A stretch of DNA of 64,000 bases from NCBI GenBank assembly GCA_028687375.1, contig JAQUAG010000007.1, positions 33,756 through 97,755 of the forward strand, written 5' to 3'. The position numbers and the translations under genes were made by a program. This document shows, in pieces, positions 34,147 through 42,284 of this stretch. The DNA comes from Arcobacteraceae bacterium (GTDB lineage Bacteria > Campylobacterota > Campylobacteria > Campylobacterales > Arcobacteraceae). Under the pieces are notes generated by a model, which worked only from the letters and a program-made list of their open reading frames with translations, had not been told where the DNA came from and did no database searches. The stretch's first letter is position 1. The number at the start of each line of letters is the position of its first letter.

Positions 34147-34764
34147 TTAGTAGGAAGCCATAATCTTATCAACATCATCCCAACTCATATCTTTCCCTTT
34201 TGGAGCGAAAATATTATAAACATATCTTGCGAACATATCTGTTTCGATATTTACTTTTGAGTTAATTTTGTAAGTTTTAAAAAGTGTATTATTGATAGTG
34301 TGTGGGATTATCGTAAGGCGAAATTGATTTTTGCTTTTCATCACATCATTGACCGTTAAGCTTACCCCATCAACTGTGATACTTCCTTTTGGGATAACAA
34401 ATTTGATATATTCTTTTGGAAGTTCGATGAAAAAATCAGCTGAATTGCCATTGTTTTTAACAGCTACAATTTTTCCGATACAGTCAACATGACCTTGAAC
34501 GATATGCCCTTCAAATCTATCACCCATCATCATAGCTGGTTCGATATGGACTTCATTTTTATAATTATCAAGAGCAAGTACACTTTGTGATTCTGGTGAG
34601 AGTTCAACACTAAATGAACCATTTTTGATTTGTACAACTGTAAGACAAGCTCCGTTTATTGCGATACTATCTCCAATCTTTGGTTTGTATGAAGCTTTGA
34701 TGGTAAGTAAACTCCCCACAAAACTTTCAACTTTTGCCATCTCCCTAATTAAACCCGTGAACAT
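34147..34764 (-). CDS. ribE: riboflavin synthase alpha chain
   Basis: 205 residues forming two tandem lumazine-binding barrels. The first begins MFTGLIREMAKVESF with INGACLTV, the second repeats with ITVDGVSLTVNDV. It dismutates two 6,7-dimethyl-8-ribityllumazine molecules to riboflavin. The start lies one base after the stop of the DEAD-box helicase gene, so the two are tightly coupled, an unusual pairing. No riboswitch is visible because the gene is inside an operon. Confidence 0.95.
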   Translation of the reverse strand: MFTGLIREMAKVESFVGSLLTIKASYKPKIGDSIAINGACLTVVQIKNGSFSVELSPESQSVLALDNYKNEVHIEPAMMMGDRFEGHIVQGHVDCIGKIVAVKNNGNSADFFIELPKEYIKFVIPKGSITVDGVSLTVNDVMKSKNQFRLTIIPHTINNTLFKTYKINSKVNIETDMFARYVYNIFAPKGKDMSWDDVDKIMASY

Positions 34765-34765
34765 T

Positions 34766-36157
34766 TTATCTACCTTTTATAGAAGTGTATGATTTTTTCT
34801 TTTTAGCAAAAGTTGCTGAGTCTATTTTTTTCTTTGGTTTTTTCTCTTTCACTGGTGCTTTTGCAACTTTCTTTTTATCAAATTTTTCTGCTTTTGGATC
34901 GCCATCTCTTTTAGTTGTTTTTTTCTTTGTTTTCACTTTTACTTTTTTGTGACCAAAAGCTCCAGATACTTCTCTTTTTGCTTCTTTTCTAACTAAAATT
35001 TTTGGTGATTTTATAACATCCACCATATCTTTTCCAAAGCTAGTCTCTTCAAGAACTTTCATTTTAATATGAAGTTTTCTCTCGATTACTTTTTGACTAT
35101 AAATCTCACTAGAACTTACAAGATTGATAGCATTTCCATCCATCCCAGCTCGTCCAGTTCGTCCAATTCTATGGATATAGTCATCAACACTATTTGGGAT
35201 ATCGTAGTTGATGATATATTCTAACCCTTTGATATCGATTCCACGAGCAGTAATATCAGTTGCCACTAAAACTTGAATCTCTTTATCTCTAAATCTTTTT
35301 ATTGCAACTTGTCGTTTTCCATGAGTTTTATCTCCATGTAAACTATCACATTTTAAACCACTCTCAACTAGATAATTAAAAACTTCCTCGGCTGTGTGTT
35401 TTGTTCTTGTAAAAACGATATATTGTTGTTGATAGTTTTTCCCAATAAGATATGAAACAAGTGAATTTTTTTCATCTTTGTTGATGTAATAAACCGATTG
35501 TTCGATTTTATGAGTCCCTTTTTGTGTTTTGTCAATATTGACACAATAAGCACTCTCAAGGATTTTTTCCCCAAGTTTTTTGATACTTTCCCCTAAAGTT
35601 GCACTAAAAAGCATCGTTTGAGGTTTTTTATCAAAACTATCAAATATCACAGCCATCTCTTCTGAAAATCCCATCTCAAGCATCGTGTCAGCTTCATCAA
35701 GTACAAGTGTGTTGATATGTGCAAGATTGACATTTTTCTCTTTGATATGTTCCGCAAGTCGCCCAGGAGTGGCTACCAAAATATCAATAGTTTTTTTGAG
35801 TTTATTGACTTGTGGCTCCATCTTTGTTCCACCAAAAATTGTTGCTGATTTGAGTTCTGTATGGATGGCATATTTTTTGATACTTGCATCGATTTGCACA
35901 GCAAGTTCTCTTGTAGGGACAAGTATCAAAGCTCGTGGTAGTCTAAAATCATCTGTTAAATTTTTATTGAGTTTATCGATGATAGGCAAAGAAAATGCAG
36001 CAGTTTTCCCACTTCCTGTTGGGGCAATCGCTTGTACATCTTTGTTTTTTAAGATTTGAGAGATAATCGCTTCTTGGATTGGAGTTGGTTTTTTGTAGTC
36101 GCAAACAGCTAGTGCTGCTAAGACCTCTTTTGATAAGTTTAGTTCTTTAAAATTCAT
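34766..36157 (-). CDS. DEAD-box ATP-dependent RNA helicase (RhlE-like)
   Basis: 463 residues with the complete helicase set: Q motif (NLSKEVLAALAVCDYKKPTPIQEAII), motif I APTGSGKTAAF, Ia PTRELAVQ, II DEAD, III SAT, IV/V through VATDITARGIDI and VI HRIGRTGRAG. The tail after about residue 380 is a Lys-rich, low-complexity basic region likely to bind RNA. Typical functions are ribosome assembly or mRNA decay. It is downstream of hypA and upstream of ribE on the same strand. Confidence 0.92.
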   Translation of the reverse strand: MNFKELNLSKEVLAALAVCDYKKPTPIQEAIISQILKNKDVQAIAPTGSGKTAAFSLPIIDKLNKNLTDDFRLPRALILVPTRELAVQIDASIKKYAIHTELKSATIFGGTKMEPQVNKLKKTIDILVATPGRLAEHIKEKNVNLAHINTLVLDEADTMLEMGFSEEMAVIFDSFDKKPQTMLFSATLGESIKKLGEKILESAYCVNIDKTQKGTHKIEQSVYYINKDEKNSLVSYLIGKNYQQQYIVFTRTKHTAEEVFNYLVESGLKCDSLHGDKTHGKRQVAIKRFRDKEIQVLVATDITARGIDIKGLEYIINYDIPNSVDDYIHRIGRTGRAGMDGNAINLVSSSEIYSQKVIERKLHIKMKVLEETSFGKDMVDVIKSPKILVRKEAKREVSGAFGHKKVKVKTKKKTTKRDGDPKAEKFDKKKVAKAPVKEKKPKKKIDSATFAKKKKSYTSIKGR

Positions 36158-36198
36158 AATTGCTCCAATTTTTTTGTATATATTTATACATTATACCT

Positions 36199-36540
36199 TT
36201 ATTCTAGTTCAAGTTGCATAAGGTACATCTCTTCTCCATCTATGATATCAATATTGATACTCTCACACTTTGGACATTTGTATTCGTGTTTGTCCAAAGT
36301 GGACTCTGTAGAGCAATCTTTGCAACGAATCACAACCTTTTGAACATTGATAATAAATTCACATTTATCGCAAACAGTTTCCTCTTTAAAAGTATCAAAA
36401 GCAGTTTGAAGTAGGTCGGGTTCAACTCCACTTAAAACACCAATTTTAACAACAACTTTAGTCACTTTTGAAGCACTATTCATTGAAACTTGATCTTCGC
36501 AACTATTTAATAATGATTGAACTATACTGTATTCGTGCAT
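36199..36540 (-). CDS. hypA: hydrogenase nickel incorporation protein HypA
   Basis: 113-residue Ni metallochaperone. It starts MHEYSIVQ, where the amino terminus, His2 and Glu3 bind Ni. A zinc site is formed by two CxxC pairs, CKDC and CPKC, in the C-terminal half. It acts with HypB in loading Ni into the hydrogenase large subunits. It follows hypE after 36 bases in the hypEA transcript. Confidence 0.95.
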   Translation of the reverse strand: MHEYSIVQSLLNSCEDQVSMNSASKVTKVVVKIGVLSGVEPDLLQTAFDTFKEETVCDKCEFIINVQKVVIRCKDCSTESTLDKHEYKCPKCESINIDIIDGEEMYLMQLELE

Positions 36541-36576
36541 TCTTGATATTTCCTTTTATATTTTTAAATATTTTCT

Positions 36577-37575
36577 CTAGCAAATTCTAGGTAGAAGTTC
36601 ACCAGTTGGTGTATCTAAATATCTTTTTGTCCCCCAACTAGAGTTGAGGATAACTTTTTTAGTTTGTTCCATAGTTACTTTTCCTATGATAGAAGCATTT
36701 TCATTAAATTGTTTGAGTAAAGAGAGAATTTTAGGTGCTTCTGCTTTTGTGGTTGCTATTAAAAAGGTTCCTTCATTTGCTAAAGCAGTTGCTTCAAAAC
36801 CAAGGATTTCACAAAGACCTTTTACTTCATCACACACAGGAAGGCTCTCTTCATCAACCTCTATGCAAATATTTGAAGCTCTTGCCCATTCATTTAAAAC
36901 AGCAGCAACTCCGCCTCTTGTTGCATCTCTTAAAGCATGAATAGCTACATTTTCATCGAGAAGTTTTTTGATAATTGGATACAGTGAAGCACAATCACTT
37001 TTGAGATTTGACTCTAACTCGATTCCCTCTCTTTGGGCAAAAATAGTTGCTCCATGCGTTCCAATATCACGACTGACTATTATCACATCATCCTCTTTGA
37101 TATTGTTTGCAGAGATGTCACTTTTGATAACTTCGCCTATACCAGTTGTGTTGATAAATATCTTATCAACACTCCCTTTTGGGACCACTTTTGTATCCCC
37201 TGTAACTATTATCGTTTCATTTACAGCTAACTCTTTTTTGATAGAGTTTACAATTTGTTGTAGCATCTCAACACTAAATCCCTCTTCGATAATAACTGCA
37301 AGGCTCAGATATTTAGGCTTTGCACCCATCATCGCTAGGTCATTGCAAGTACCACAAACAGAGATTTTCCCAATATCCCCACCATTAAAGAAAATAGGGC
37401 TAATGGTAAAACTATCGGTGCAAAATGCAAGTTTGCCATTTTCAATAATCGCTGCATCTTCACTTTTTTCTAAAATCTCATTTTGAAATGCTTCGTAAAA
37501 TATTTTTGTGATAAGTTCGTTGTTTTCACTTCCACCGTTACCGTGAGCGAGTTTTATTTGTTTGTCGTTGAGCAT
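36577..37575 (-). CDS. hypE: hydrogenase expression/formation protein HypE
   Basis: 332 residues of the PurM/AIR-synthase fold. It dehydrates the carbamoyl group on its C-terminal cysteine to a thiocyanate that becomes the CN ligand of the Fe. The sequence starts with the family pattern LAHGNGGSENNELI, has DATRGGVAAVLNEWA, and ends in LLPRIC, the modified Cys. It starts the hypE-hypA-helicase-ribE-GNAT series, just downstream of a palindromic operator. Confidence 0.96.
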   Translation of the reverse strand: MLNDKQIKLAHGNGGSENNELITKIFYEAFQNEILEKSEDAAIIENGKLAFCTDSFTISPIFFNGGDIGKISVCGTCNDLAMMGAKPKYLSLAVIIEEGFSVEMLQQIVNSIKKELAVNETIIVTGDTKVVPKGSVDKIFINTTGIGEVIKSDISANNIKEDDVIIVSRDIGTHGATIFAQREGIELESNLKSDCASLYPIIKKLLDENVAIHALRDATRGGVAAVLNEWARASNICIEVDEESLPVCDEVKGLCEILGFEATALANEGTFLIATTKAEAPKILSLLKQFNENASIIGKVTMEQTKKVILNSSWGTKRYLDTPTGELLPRIC

Positions 37576-37589
37576 TGAGTTGCCTTTTT

Positions 37590-37612
37590 TGAATAGTTAT
37601 TCATTTATTGTA
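37590..37612 (-). promoter_or_regulatory. hypE promoter with TGAAT-N4-ATTCA operator
   Basis: TGAATAGTTATTCA (37590-37603) is a perfect palindrome. On the minus strand it begins 3 bases after TACAAT (37612-37607), the likely -10 box, so the transcription start would fall inside the palindrome. This is a repressor-type arrangement. The same motif occurs at the hupE and hydA promoters. The AAAGG ribosome binding site of hypE follows. Confidence 0.65.
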
Positions 37613-37669
37613 TCAAAATAGTTTTATGCTAGAATAAAATCTTATAAATTTAAGTGTAAAGGGTGCAGT

Positions 37670-38119
37670 TTGAAATCAATTCTTTTTGTATGTTTAGGAA
37701 ATATTTGTCGTTCTCCAATAGCTCAAGGAGTTGCAAATAAGTTTGTATCAAAAAATCATTTGGATATAGTAGTGGATAGTTGCGGAACAGGGGATTATCA
37801 CAAAGGGGAAAATCCTTGCCAAAACTCTATAAAAGTCTCTACAGAGCATGGGATAGATATAAGTAAACATCAAGCACGAGCGATAACAAAAGAGGATTTT
37901 AAACAGTTTGAAATGATTGTGGCACTAGATGATAGTAATATCGCAAATCTTTTAAAAATGGGTTGTCCAAAAGAGAAGCTTCATAAACTTGGCTCTTTTG
38001 GATATGACAATCAAGATGTCCCAGACCCATATTTTTTTAATGGTTTTGAGGGATTTGAGAAAGTTTTTTTGATGATTGAGAGTTGTGTTCATACTTTAAT
38101 AAAAGGGATTCAAAAATGA
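37670..38119 (+). CDS. low-molecular-weight protein-tyrosine phosphatase
   Basis: 149 residues with the P-loop at the very N-terminus, FVCLGNICRSPIAQG (the C-x5-R-S signature, Cys near residue 7), and the catalytic Asp in DVPDPYFF near 126. It hydrolyses phosphotyrosine or related phosphomonoesters in the cytoplasm; the target is unknown. TTG start. The stop overlaps the next gene's ATG as ATGA. Confidence 0.92.
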   Translation: MKSILFVCLGNICRSPIAQGVANKFVSKNHLDIVVDSCGTGDYHKGENPCQNSIKVSTEHGIDISKHQARAITKEDFKQFEMIVALDDSNIANLLKMGCPKEKLHKLGSFGYDNQDVPDPYFFNGFEGFEKVFLMIESCVHTLIKGIQK

Positions 38120-38337
38120 ACAATAAAGAGCAACTTATCGATAATTGGAAAAGATTACGAGGATCTTATTTTATAAAATATGAAGAGGATGCTGAAAGAT
38201 TTAAAAGATATCACTCACAAGACCCACTTTTTGAATCGGTTTATCGACATCTTGATAAAAGCTTTAGAGAGATAAATCAAATTGCCCAAGATGAGATTGA
38301 AATTTATCTAAAGAGAGATATTAAAAATATTTGCTAA
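38116..38337 (+). CDS. small hypothetical protein, 73 residues
   Basis: Not recognised. A charged, helical protein without membrane segments or cysteine motif (only the last residue is Cys). I use the ATG at 38116, since it overlaps the phosphatase stop by ATGA and the upstream extension is inside that gene. It is followed by a toxin-antitoxin pair and could be just a passenger. Confidence 0.6.
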   Translation: MNNKEQLIDNWKRLRGSYFIKYEEDAERFKRYHSQDPLFESVYRHLDKSFREINQIAQDEIEIYLKRDIKNIC

Positions 38338-38365
38338 AATAAGCAATGCTCAAAAGGAGTTAGTT

Positions 38366-38632
38366 ATGCAAACAATGAATTTACAAATTGAGGATAGTTT
38401 TTTCCCTCATTTTAAAGCTATGATAGATAGTTTTGTCAACGATAGAAAAGTGCAAGTTGTCGATGATAGCTACGATTATGAAAACAATTATCCACAAAGT
38501 GTAGTGGTAAGTAGTATTGAAGAAGTTAGACGAAGAGTTTTTGAAGCTGAACAAGAAACTGGTGTCACAGAAGAAGAATATAATATTTTGATAGATAAAT
38601 TTTTCCAAGATGAACTTGGAATACAACGATGA
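38366..38632 (+). CDS. putative antitoxin of a type II toxin-antitoxin pair
   Basis: 88 residues, acidic, with an N-terminal strand (MNLQIEDSFFPHFKAMIDSF) and a helical C-terminus rich in Glu (SSIEEVRRRVFEAEQETGVTEEEY). This resembles small antitoxins in which the C-terminus wraps the toxin. The identification rests mainly on its position: its stop overlaps the start of a RelE/ParE-like gene as ATGA. AAGGAG precedes the ATG. Confidence 0.65.
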   Translation: MQTMNLQIEDSFFPHFKAMIDSFVNDRKVQVVDDSYDYENNYPQSVVVSSIEEVRRRVFEAEQETGVTEEEYNILIDKFFQDELGIQR

Positions 38633-38901
38633 AAATTGAAAAAAAGCCTAAGTTTATCAAAGCCTTAGGAAATATTTTAAAATTTATAGCAAAAGACAAA
38701 ATCACAGCAGCCAAAAAATTTGAAAATGAGCTAACTCATTTGATTCAAAATTTAGTAAATAGCCCTTATAAATTTCGAGCTTCAAATTATTTTGATGAAA
38801 AGCATTATAGAGATTTGGTATATCAAGGTTATACAATCATTTATAAAATTGAAACAGATAAAATTCTTATTTTAGAAATCTTCAAGTGGCAAGAGAGATA
38901 A
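38629..38901 (+). CDS. RelE/ParE-family toxin
   Basis: 90 residues, basic, with the RelE/ParE pattern: KKPKFIKALGNILKFIAKD at the N-terminus, then LVNSPYKFRASNYFDEKHYRDLVYQGYTIIYKIETDKILILEIFKWQE, where the YRDLVYQGYTIIYKI strand pair is typical. It would be an mRNA endonuclease or gyrase poison, and the sequence alone does not decide which. It is paired with the antitoxin gene by a 4-base overlap. Confidence 0.8.
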   Translation: MKIEKKPKFIKALGNILKFIAKDKITAAKKFENELTHLIQNLVNSPYKFRASNYFDEKHYRDLVYQGYTIIYKIETDKILILEIFKWQER

Positions 38902-38911
38902 TTTTATAAAA

Positions 38912-39715
38912 TTATTCTTTTTCCCTAACCCTTAAAAAACTAGCAAATTTCGGTACATCATTTTTAGTAAAACCATAATATTTGAAAGTGACCATCATTC
39001 CAAGTTTTGGTGGAGTTTCTCTTTCCTTATCACTAAATCCACCACCAAGATTGAAAATTACCCCACTATCAAGTTTAAGTTTTAGGCTTTTAAATTTCCC
39101 CTCTTTATCATAGTTGTAACCGATAACTATCCCCTCCATATCTTGCACTTTTTTTACTTTTAAAATATGTGGGCTTCTTCCTGTATGATAAGGTTGATTG
39201 CCATCTTTTATTACAACACCTTCACCTTTTAAAGCTATGATTTCATTTAGATAGTTTTGCAACTGTTGTTCATCTTTGCAAACAATCTGTTTGATGATAT
39301 TTATATGTGGATTTGGATGTTGTGCAAACCACTCTTTTGCTTTTTGTAATCGTGTTGGGAAATCCCCTTTTGCATCTGGAACCTCAAAGATATTGTAAGT
39401 TATTTTTTCCCAATCATTTGAACTATTTGTATCTAAAACAGTACTTTGGATAAATTCAAAATCATTTCGTTTGCTCCACAGTTCCCCATCAAGTGGAAAG
39501 GGTGGAAAGTTTTTTGTAAACCAAAGTGGAGTGTTGATGAGGTTTCCATTTTTAGAGTAGATTGCTTTCCCATCCCAATATCCTCTTATTCCATCAAGCT
39601 TTTCACTCATCAGCCAACCACTTATATTTTGGTCGTCATAGATTTGTGGTTTTTGTACTTCAAAGCTAAAAGCAAAAGAGTAAAATAGAAGAAAAGATAA
39701 AAGAAATTTAAACAT
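38912..39715 (-). CDS. ligE: ATP-dependent DNA ligase with signal peptide (LigE type)
   Basis: 267 residues. An N-terminal signal peptide (MFKFLLSFLLFYSFAFS) is followed by a minimal ligase: adenylation motif EKLDGIRG with the nucleotidyl Lys, then LDGELW, EGVVIKDG and KVKKVQD, and a C-terminal OB fold. There are no zinc or BRCT domains. LigE proteins are known as predicted periplasmic ligases in Haemophilus, Neisseria and Campylobacter, thought to help DNA uptake. I start at 39715 because the longer frame adds residues before the signal peptide that come from the overlapping fetB end. Confidence 0.85.
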   Translation of the reverse strand: MFKFLLSFLLFYSFAFSFEVQKPQIYDDQNISGWLMSEKLDGIRGYWDGKAIYSKNGNLINTPLWFTKNFPPFPLDGELWSKRNDFEFIQSTVLDTNSSNDWEKITYNIFEVPDAKGDFPTRLQKAKEWFAQHPNPHINIIKQIVCKDEQQLQNYLNEIIALKGEGVVIKDGNQPYHTGRSPHILKVKKVQDMEGIVIGYNYDKEGKFKSLKLKLDSGVIFNLGGGFSDKERETPPKLGMMVTFKYYGFTKNDVPKFASFLRVREKE

Positions 39716-40406
39716 TTTTATTTTTTTCGAGCCATTTAAGATAGATAGCAGTTGAGATTCCACTACTAGCAATAATCATACACATTACCATAATTTGGTA
39801 TTTTACAGTGTCGATTGGCTCAACTCCACTTAAAATTTGTCCCGTCATCATCCCTGGAATCGAAACAAGTCCAACAGCAAAAAGGGAGTTAATATCTTTT
39901 ATAAGCGAGGCTTTGTAAGCTATATTTCTTGCTTTTTCATAAATCTTTTCTCTTTGCATCTCCACTTCAAATCTTTCAGCTGCGATTGAGACACTATTCA
40001 TAGAGTTAGAAAAAATCATCCCAGCAAGTGGGATTAAAAATCGTGGTTCATACCAAAGTTCAAGATTTAAAACACCAATAATCACAAAAGCTAAAGTGAT
40101 AATTCCACCAATTGCAATCGAGGAAAAACTTATTAGATAATGTTTTGGATTTTTGTTTGAAACTGGTCGCAAGGCTATAACTCCAGCCACAATAAGCATA
40201 ATGGTTAAAACAAAGATAATTAAAAAAAAGTTTTTTGAAGTAAAAATATAAGTTAAAATATACCCCAAAAGGATAAGTTGTAAAAACATTCTAGAAAGGG
40301 CATAAGGGATAGTTTTACTATCATCGTTCCATTTTTTATAGATAAAATAGACAAAAATAATCGGGATAAGTATCCAAAAAAGGTCTAAAAAAGAGATTTG
40401 TTGCAT
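39708..40406 (-). CDS. fetB: FetB/UPF0014-type ABC permease
   Basis: 232 residues with about seven membrane helices and the family opening (LILLGYILTYIF) and TIMLIVAGVIALRP. The cytoplasmic stretch has GLVSIPGMMTGQILSGVEP, the conserved UPF0014 motif. FetB works with the ATPase FetA in iron export in Escherichia coli; no fetA is next to it here, so the partner must lie elsewhere. It starts directly after the mazG stop and overlaps ligE by 8 bases. Confidence 0.85.
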   Translation of the reverse strand: MQQISFLDLFWILIPIIFVYFIYKKWNDDSKTIPYALSRMFLQLILLGYILTYIFTSKNFFLIIFVLTIMLIVAGVIALRPVSNKNPKHYLISFSSIAIGGIITLAFVIIGVLNLELWYEPRFLIPLAGMIFSNSMNSVSIAAERFEVEMQREKIYEKARNIAYKASLIKDINSLFAVGLVSIPGMMTGQILSGVEPIDTVKYQIMVMCMIIASSGISTAIYLKWLEKNKNV

Positions 40407-40760
40407 CTATTTTTGTCTGCTTTTACTGTACTTTTTCGCTCCACCTTTTGAAGTTTCAACTGGATATTTCGCTTCATTTTTATCCATTTTTTTCATTATG
40501 GCATCTTCGAGGTCAATATCAAGTTTCATACAAATCCGAAGAAGATAAACAGCAATATCAGCAACTTCCTCTTTTGTGTGAGCTAAAACATCATCAGGAA
40601 GATGCTGTGATTCTTCAAAATCAAGCCATTGGAAAATTTCATTTAACTCCCCAACTTCACCACTAAGTGCCATCACAAGATTTTTTGGATTGTGGAAACT
40701 TTCCCACTCCCTATCGTCGCTAAATTTTTGTATTCGTTGTGTTATTTTTTCTAGGTTCAT
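40407..40760 (-). CDS. MazG-like nucleotide pyrophosphohydrolase
   Basis: 117 residues of the all-alpha NTP-PPase fold. NLVMALSGEVGELNEIFQWL (E-x-x-E) and KEEVADIAVYLLRICMKLDID (E-x-x-D) give the Mg-binding residues. It is close to the small dCTPase/MazG-like group that hydrolyses noncanonical or excess dNTPs. The N-terminus (MNLEKITQRIQKFSDDREWESFHNPKN) matches family starts. Its first 41 bases overlap the end of the upstream HEPN-like gene. Confidence 0.88.
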   Translation of the reverse strand: MNLEKITQRIQKFSDDREWESFHNPKNLVMALSGEVGELNEIFQWLDFEESQHLPDDVLAHTKEEVADIAVYLLRICMKLDIDLEDAIMKKMDKNEAKYPVETSKGGAKKYSKSRQK

Positions 40761-42057
40761 TTTTTATCACTTCCATTTTATATAAAATTATGATTACAGC
40801 ATCTATTGTATTTGAGATAATTCTTCTTTCTCCATCTTCACCCCAAAAAAACTTATGCATATCAATATTATAATGTGCTAAGTAATTTCTTGAAGCATGA
40901 TATATTGCTAAGTATTGCTCTACAGATTGGTTTTTTTCAGATATTAGTTTATCCAATAGTTCTAATAACTCATCAGATGAATGATAATCCACATATTGTT
41001 TAATTATATAAGTATTCAAAAGATTTTCATCATCCGCTAAACTTTCTAAACACTTTAAAAGTTTTTTCTCTTCTTTATAATCTTTAATAATTTCTTCAAC
41101 ACCCAATACAATACTTTTTATCATAGCACCCATTATGTGCTCACTCATTTTATTTGCATTGAACCTTTCTATAAGTTCTAGATTAAAAAAAAGAATATCT
41201 TGATTTCTTTCATTTCTTGTTAGTATTACAATAAACTCCTCAACATTTATATTACTATTAAATAATTGATTTATCTTAGTTAAATACGTTTGAAAATAAG
41301 GTTTACTTTCTTCAATATACAATGGTTTATAAATATATATTTCATGTAAAACAGAATAAGTACCTCTCATGTATTTATAAACTTCTTCATATATCTCTTT
41401 TAATGGTATATTTTTATCTCTTAATAAAATAATAACCTCTTCTATATAAGGTTCTAAATTCCACATTAATTTATACTTTTCATTATCCTTTAGTTTTTGA
41501 TGAAATGTATATAAAAAATTTAAGTACTCGTATAATTCATTAGTTTCATATTCTGTTTGTTTTAAATACTCTAATAAACTGTTTTGTAAAGATATTTTTA
41601 TATCTGAAAGGTTTTTATATTCTTCAAAACAAATATAGTTTTTTAAATTTCTTTTTATATATTTTTTATATCTTATTTCGGCAATATATTTAAAATACTC
41701 TAAATATTTATCAAATTCTTTTTCACTTATAAATTGTACTTTATCTTTTTTTATACTTATAAGAAATAAGAGCCATTCAGGATATAAGGTATGTTCAGAG
41801 GAAGTAACATTTAACTCATAAATATTTGATAAAAATATATTATTTATTTCATGTACTTCGTATCTGTAGCCATAACTTACAAACATATCTTGATGTATTT
41901 GTAATTGATATTTAGTAATAAACTCTTGAATATTGTCATCATAACCATCATTTAATTTATTTAATTTATAATACTTTTTGAAATTTTTTTCATTAAAGAA
42001 AACATCTGAATTAAGTATTTTAAAATCATTATTTAATTCTATTTCAAATAAACTCAT
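40720..42057 (-). CDS. large orphan protein with C-terminal HEPN-like motif (RNYLAH)
   Basis: 445 residues, not recognised as a whole. Near the C-terminus SVEQYLAIYHASRNYLAHYNID contains RNYLAH (390-395), the R-x4-H catalytic motif of HEPN ribonucleases, in a context typical of Apea-like HEPN domains. The rest is charged and helical without membrane segments or other motif. The gene is visibly richer in A+T than its neighbours, has no clear SD, and its last 13 codons run into the mazG start. These signs suggest insertion into the hyp-mazG unit. A defence or toxin role is possible; only the motif and context support it. Confidence 0.6.
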   Translation of the reverse strand: MSLFEIELNNDFKILNSDVFFNEKNFKKYYKLNKLNDGYDDNIQEFITKYQLQIHQDMFVSYGYRYEVHEINNIFLSNIYELNVTSSEHTLYPEWLLFLISIKKDKVQFISEKEFDKYLEYFKYIAEIRYKKYIKRNLKNYICFEEYKNLSDIKISLQNSLLEYLKQTEYETNELYEYLNFLYTFHQKLKDNEKYKLMWNLEPYIEEVIILLRDKNIPLKEIYEEVYKYMRGTYSVLHEIYIYKPLYIEESKPYFQTYLTKINQLFNSNINVEEFIVILTRNERNQDILFFNLELIERFNANKMSEHIMGAMIKSIVLGVEEIIKDYKEEKKLLKCLESLADDENLLNTYIIKQYVDYHSSDELLELLDKLISEKNQSVEQYLAIYHASRNYLAHYNIDMHKFFWGEDGERRIISNTIDAVIIILYKMEVIKNEPRKNNTTNTKI

Positions 42058-42083
42058 TTATTTACTTATTATTTTTTCTAGTT

Positions 42084-42269
42084 TCATCTGAAAACCTCTT
42101 CGTCTAAATCTTCAACAACTGTTTCAAGTTCTAAAAATTTATCATAAGATGTTTGATTTAAAGCATTTTGATTTTGCATTAAATAAAGCTCATCTTCAAT
42201 TTGTTCTTTTTTATATAAATCAAAATGAAAAATAATATCTTTAGTTAAATTATTTGAGTCAATCATCAT
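42084..42269 (-). CDS. small acidic protein, 61 residues, between hypD and the HEPN-like gene
   Basis: Not recognised. It reads MMIDSNNLTKDIIFHFDLYKKEQIEDEL near the start and ends in LETVVEDLDEEVF, acidic and probably helical. AAGG lies 7 bases before ATG 42269 (a GTG one codon upstream is an alternative). It lies 15 bases after hypD and 26 before the HEPN-like gene; it could be a partner (antitoxin-like) of that gene. It is not part of known hyp operons. Confidence 0.55.
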   Translation of the reverse strand: MMIDSNNLTKDIIFHFDLYKKEQIEDELYLMQNQNALNQTSYDKFLELETVVEDLDEEVFR

Positions 42270-42284
42270 CACATAACCTTTTTC

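Noticed and set aside
36644..37486. Plus-strand frames opposite hypE
   Set aside because: Antisense shadows of a clearly recognised maturation gene.
40407..40760. MazG-like gene as half of a MazEF toxin-antitoxin system
   Set aside because: The motifs are those of a nucleotide pyrophosphohydrolase; there is no MazE or MazF next to it.
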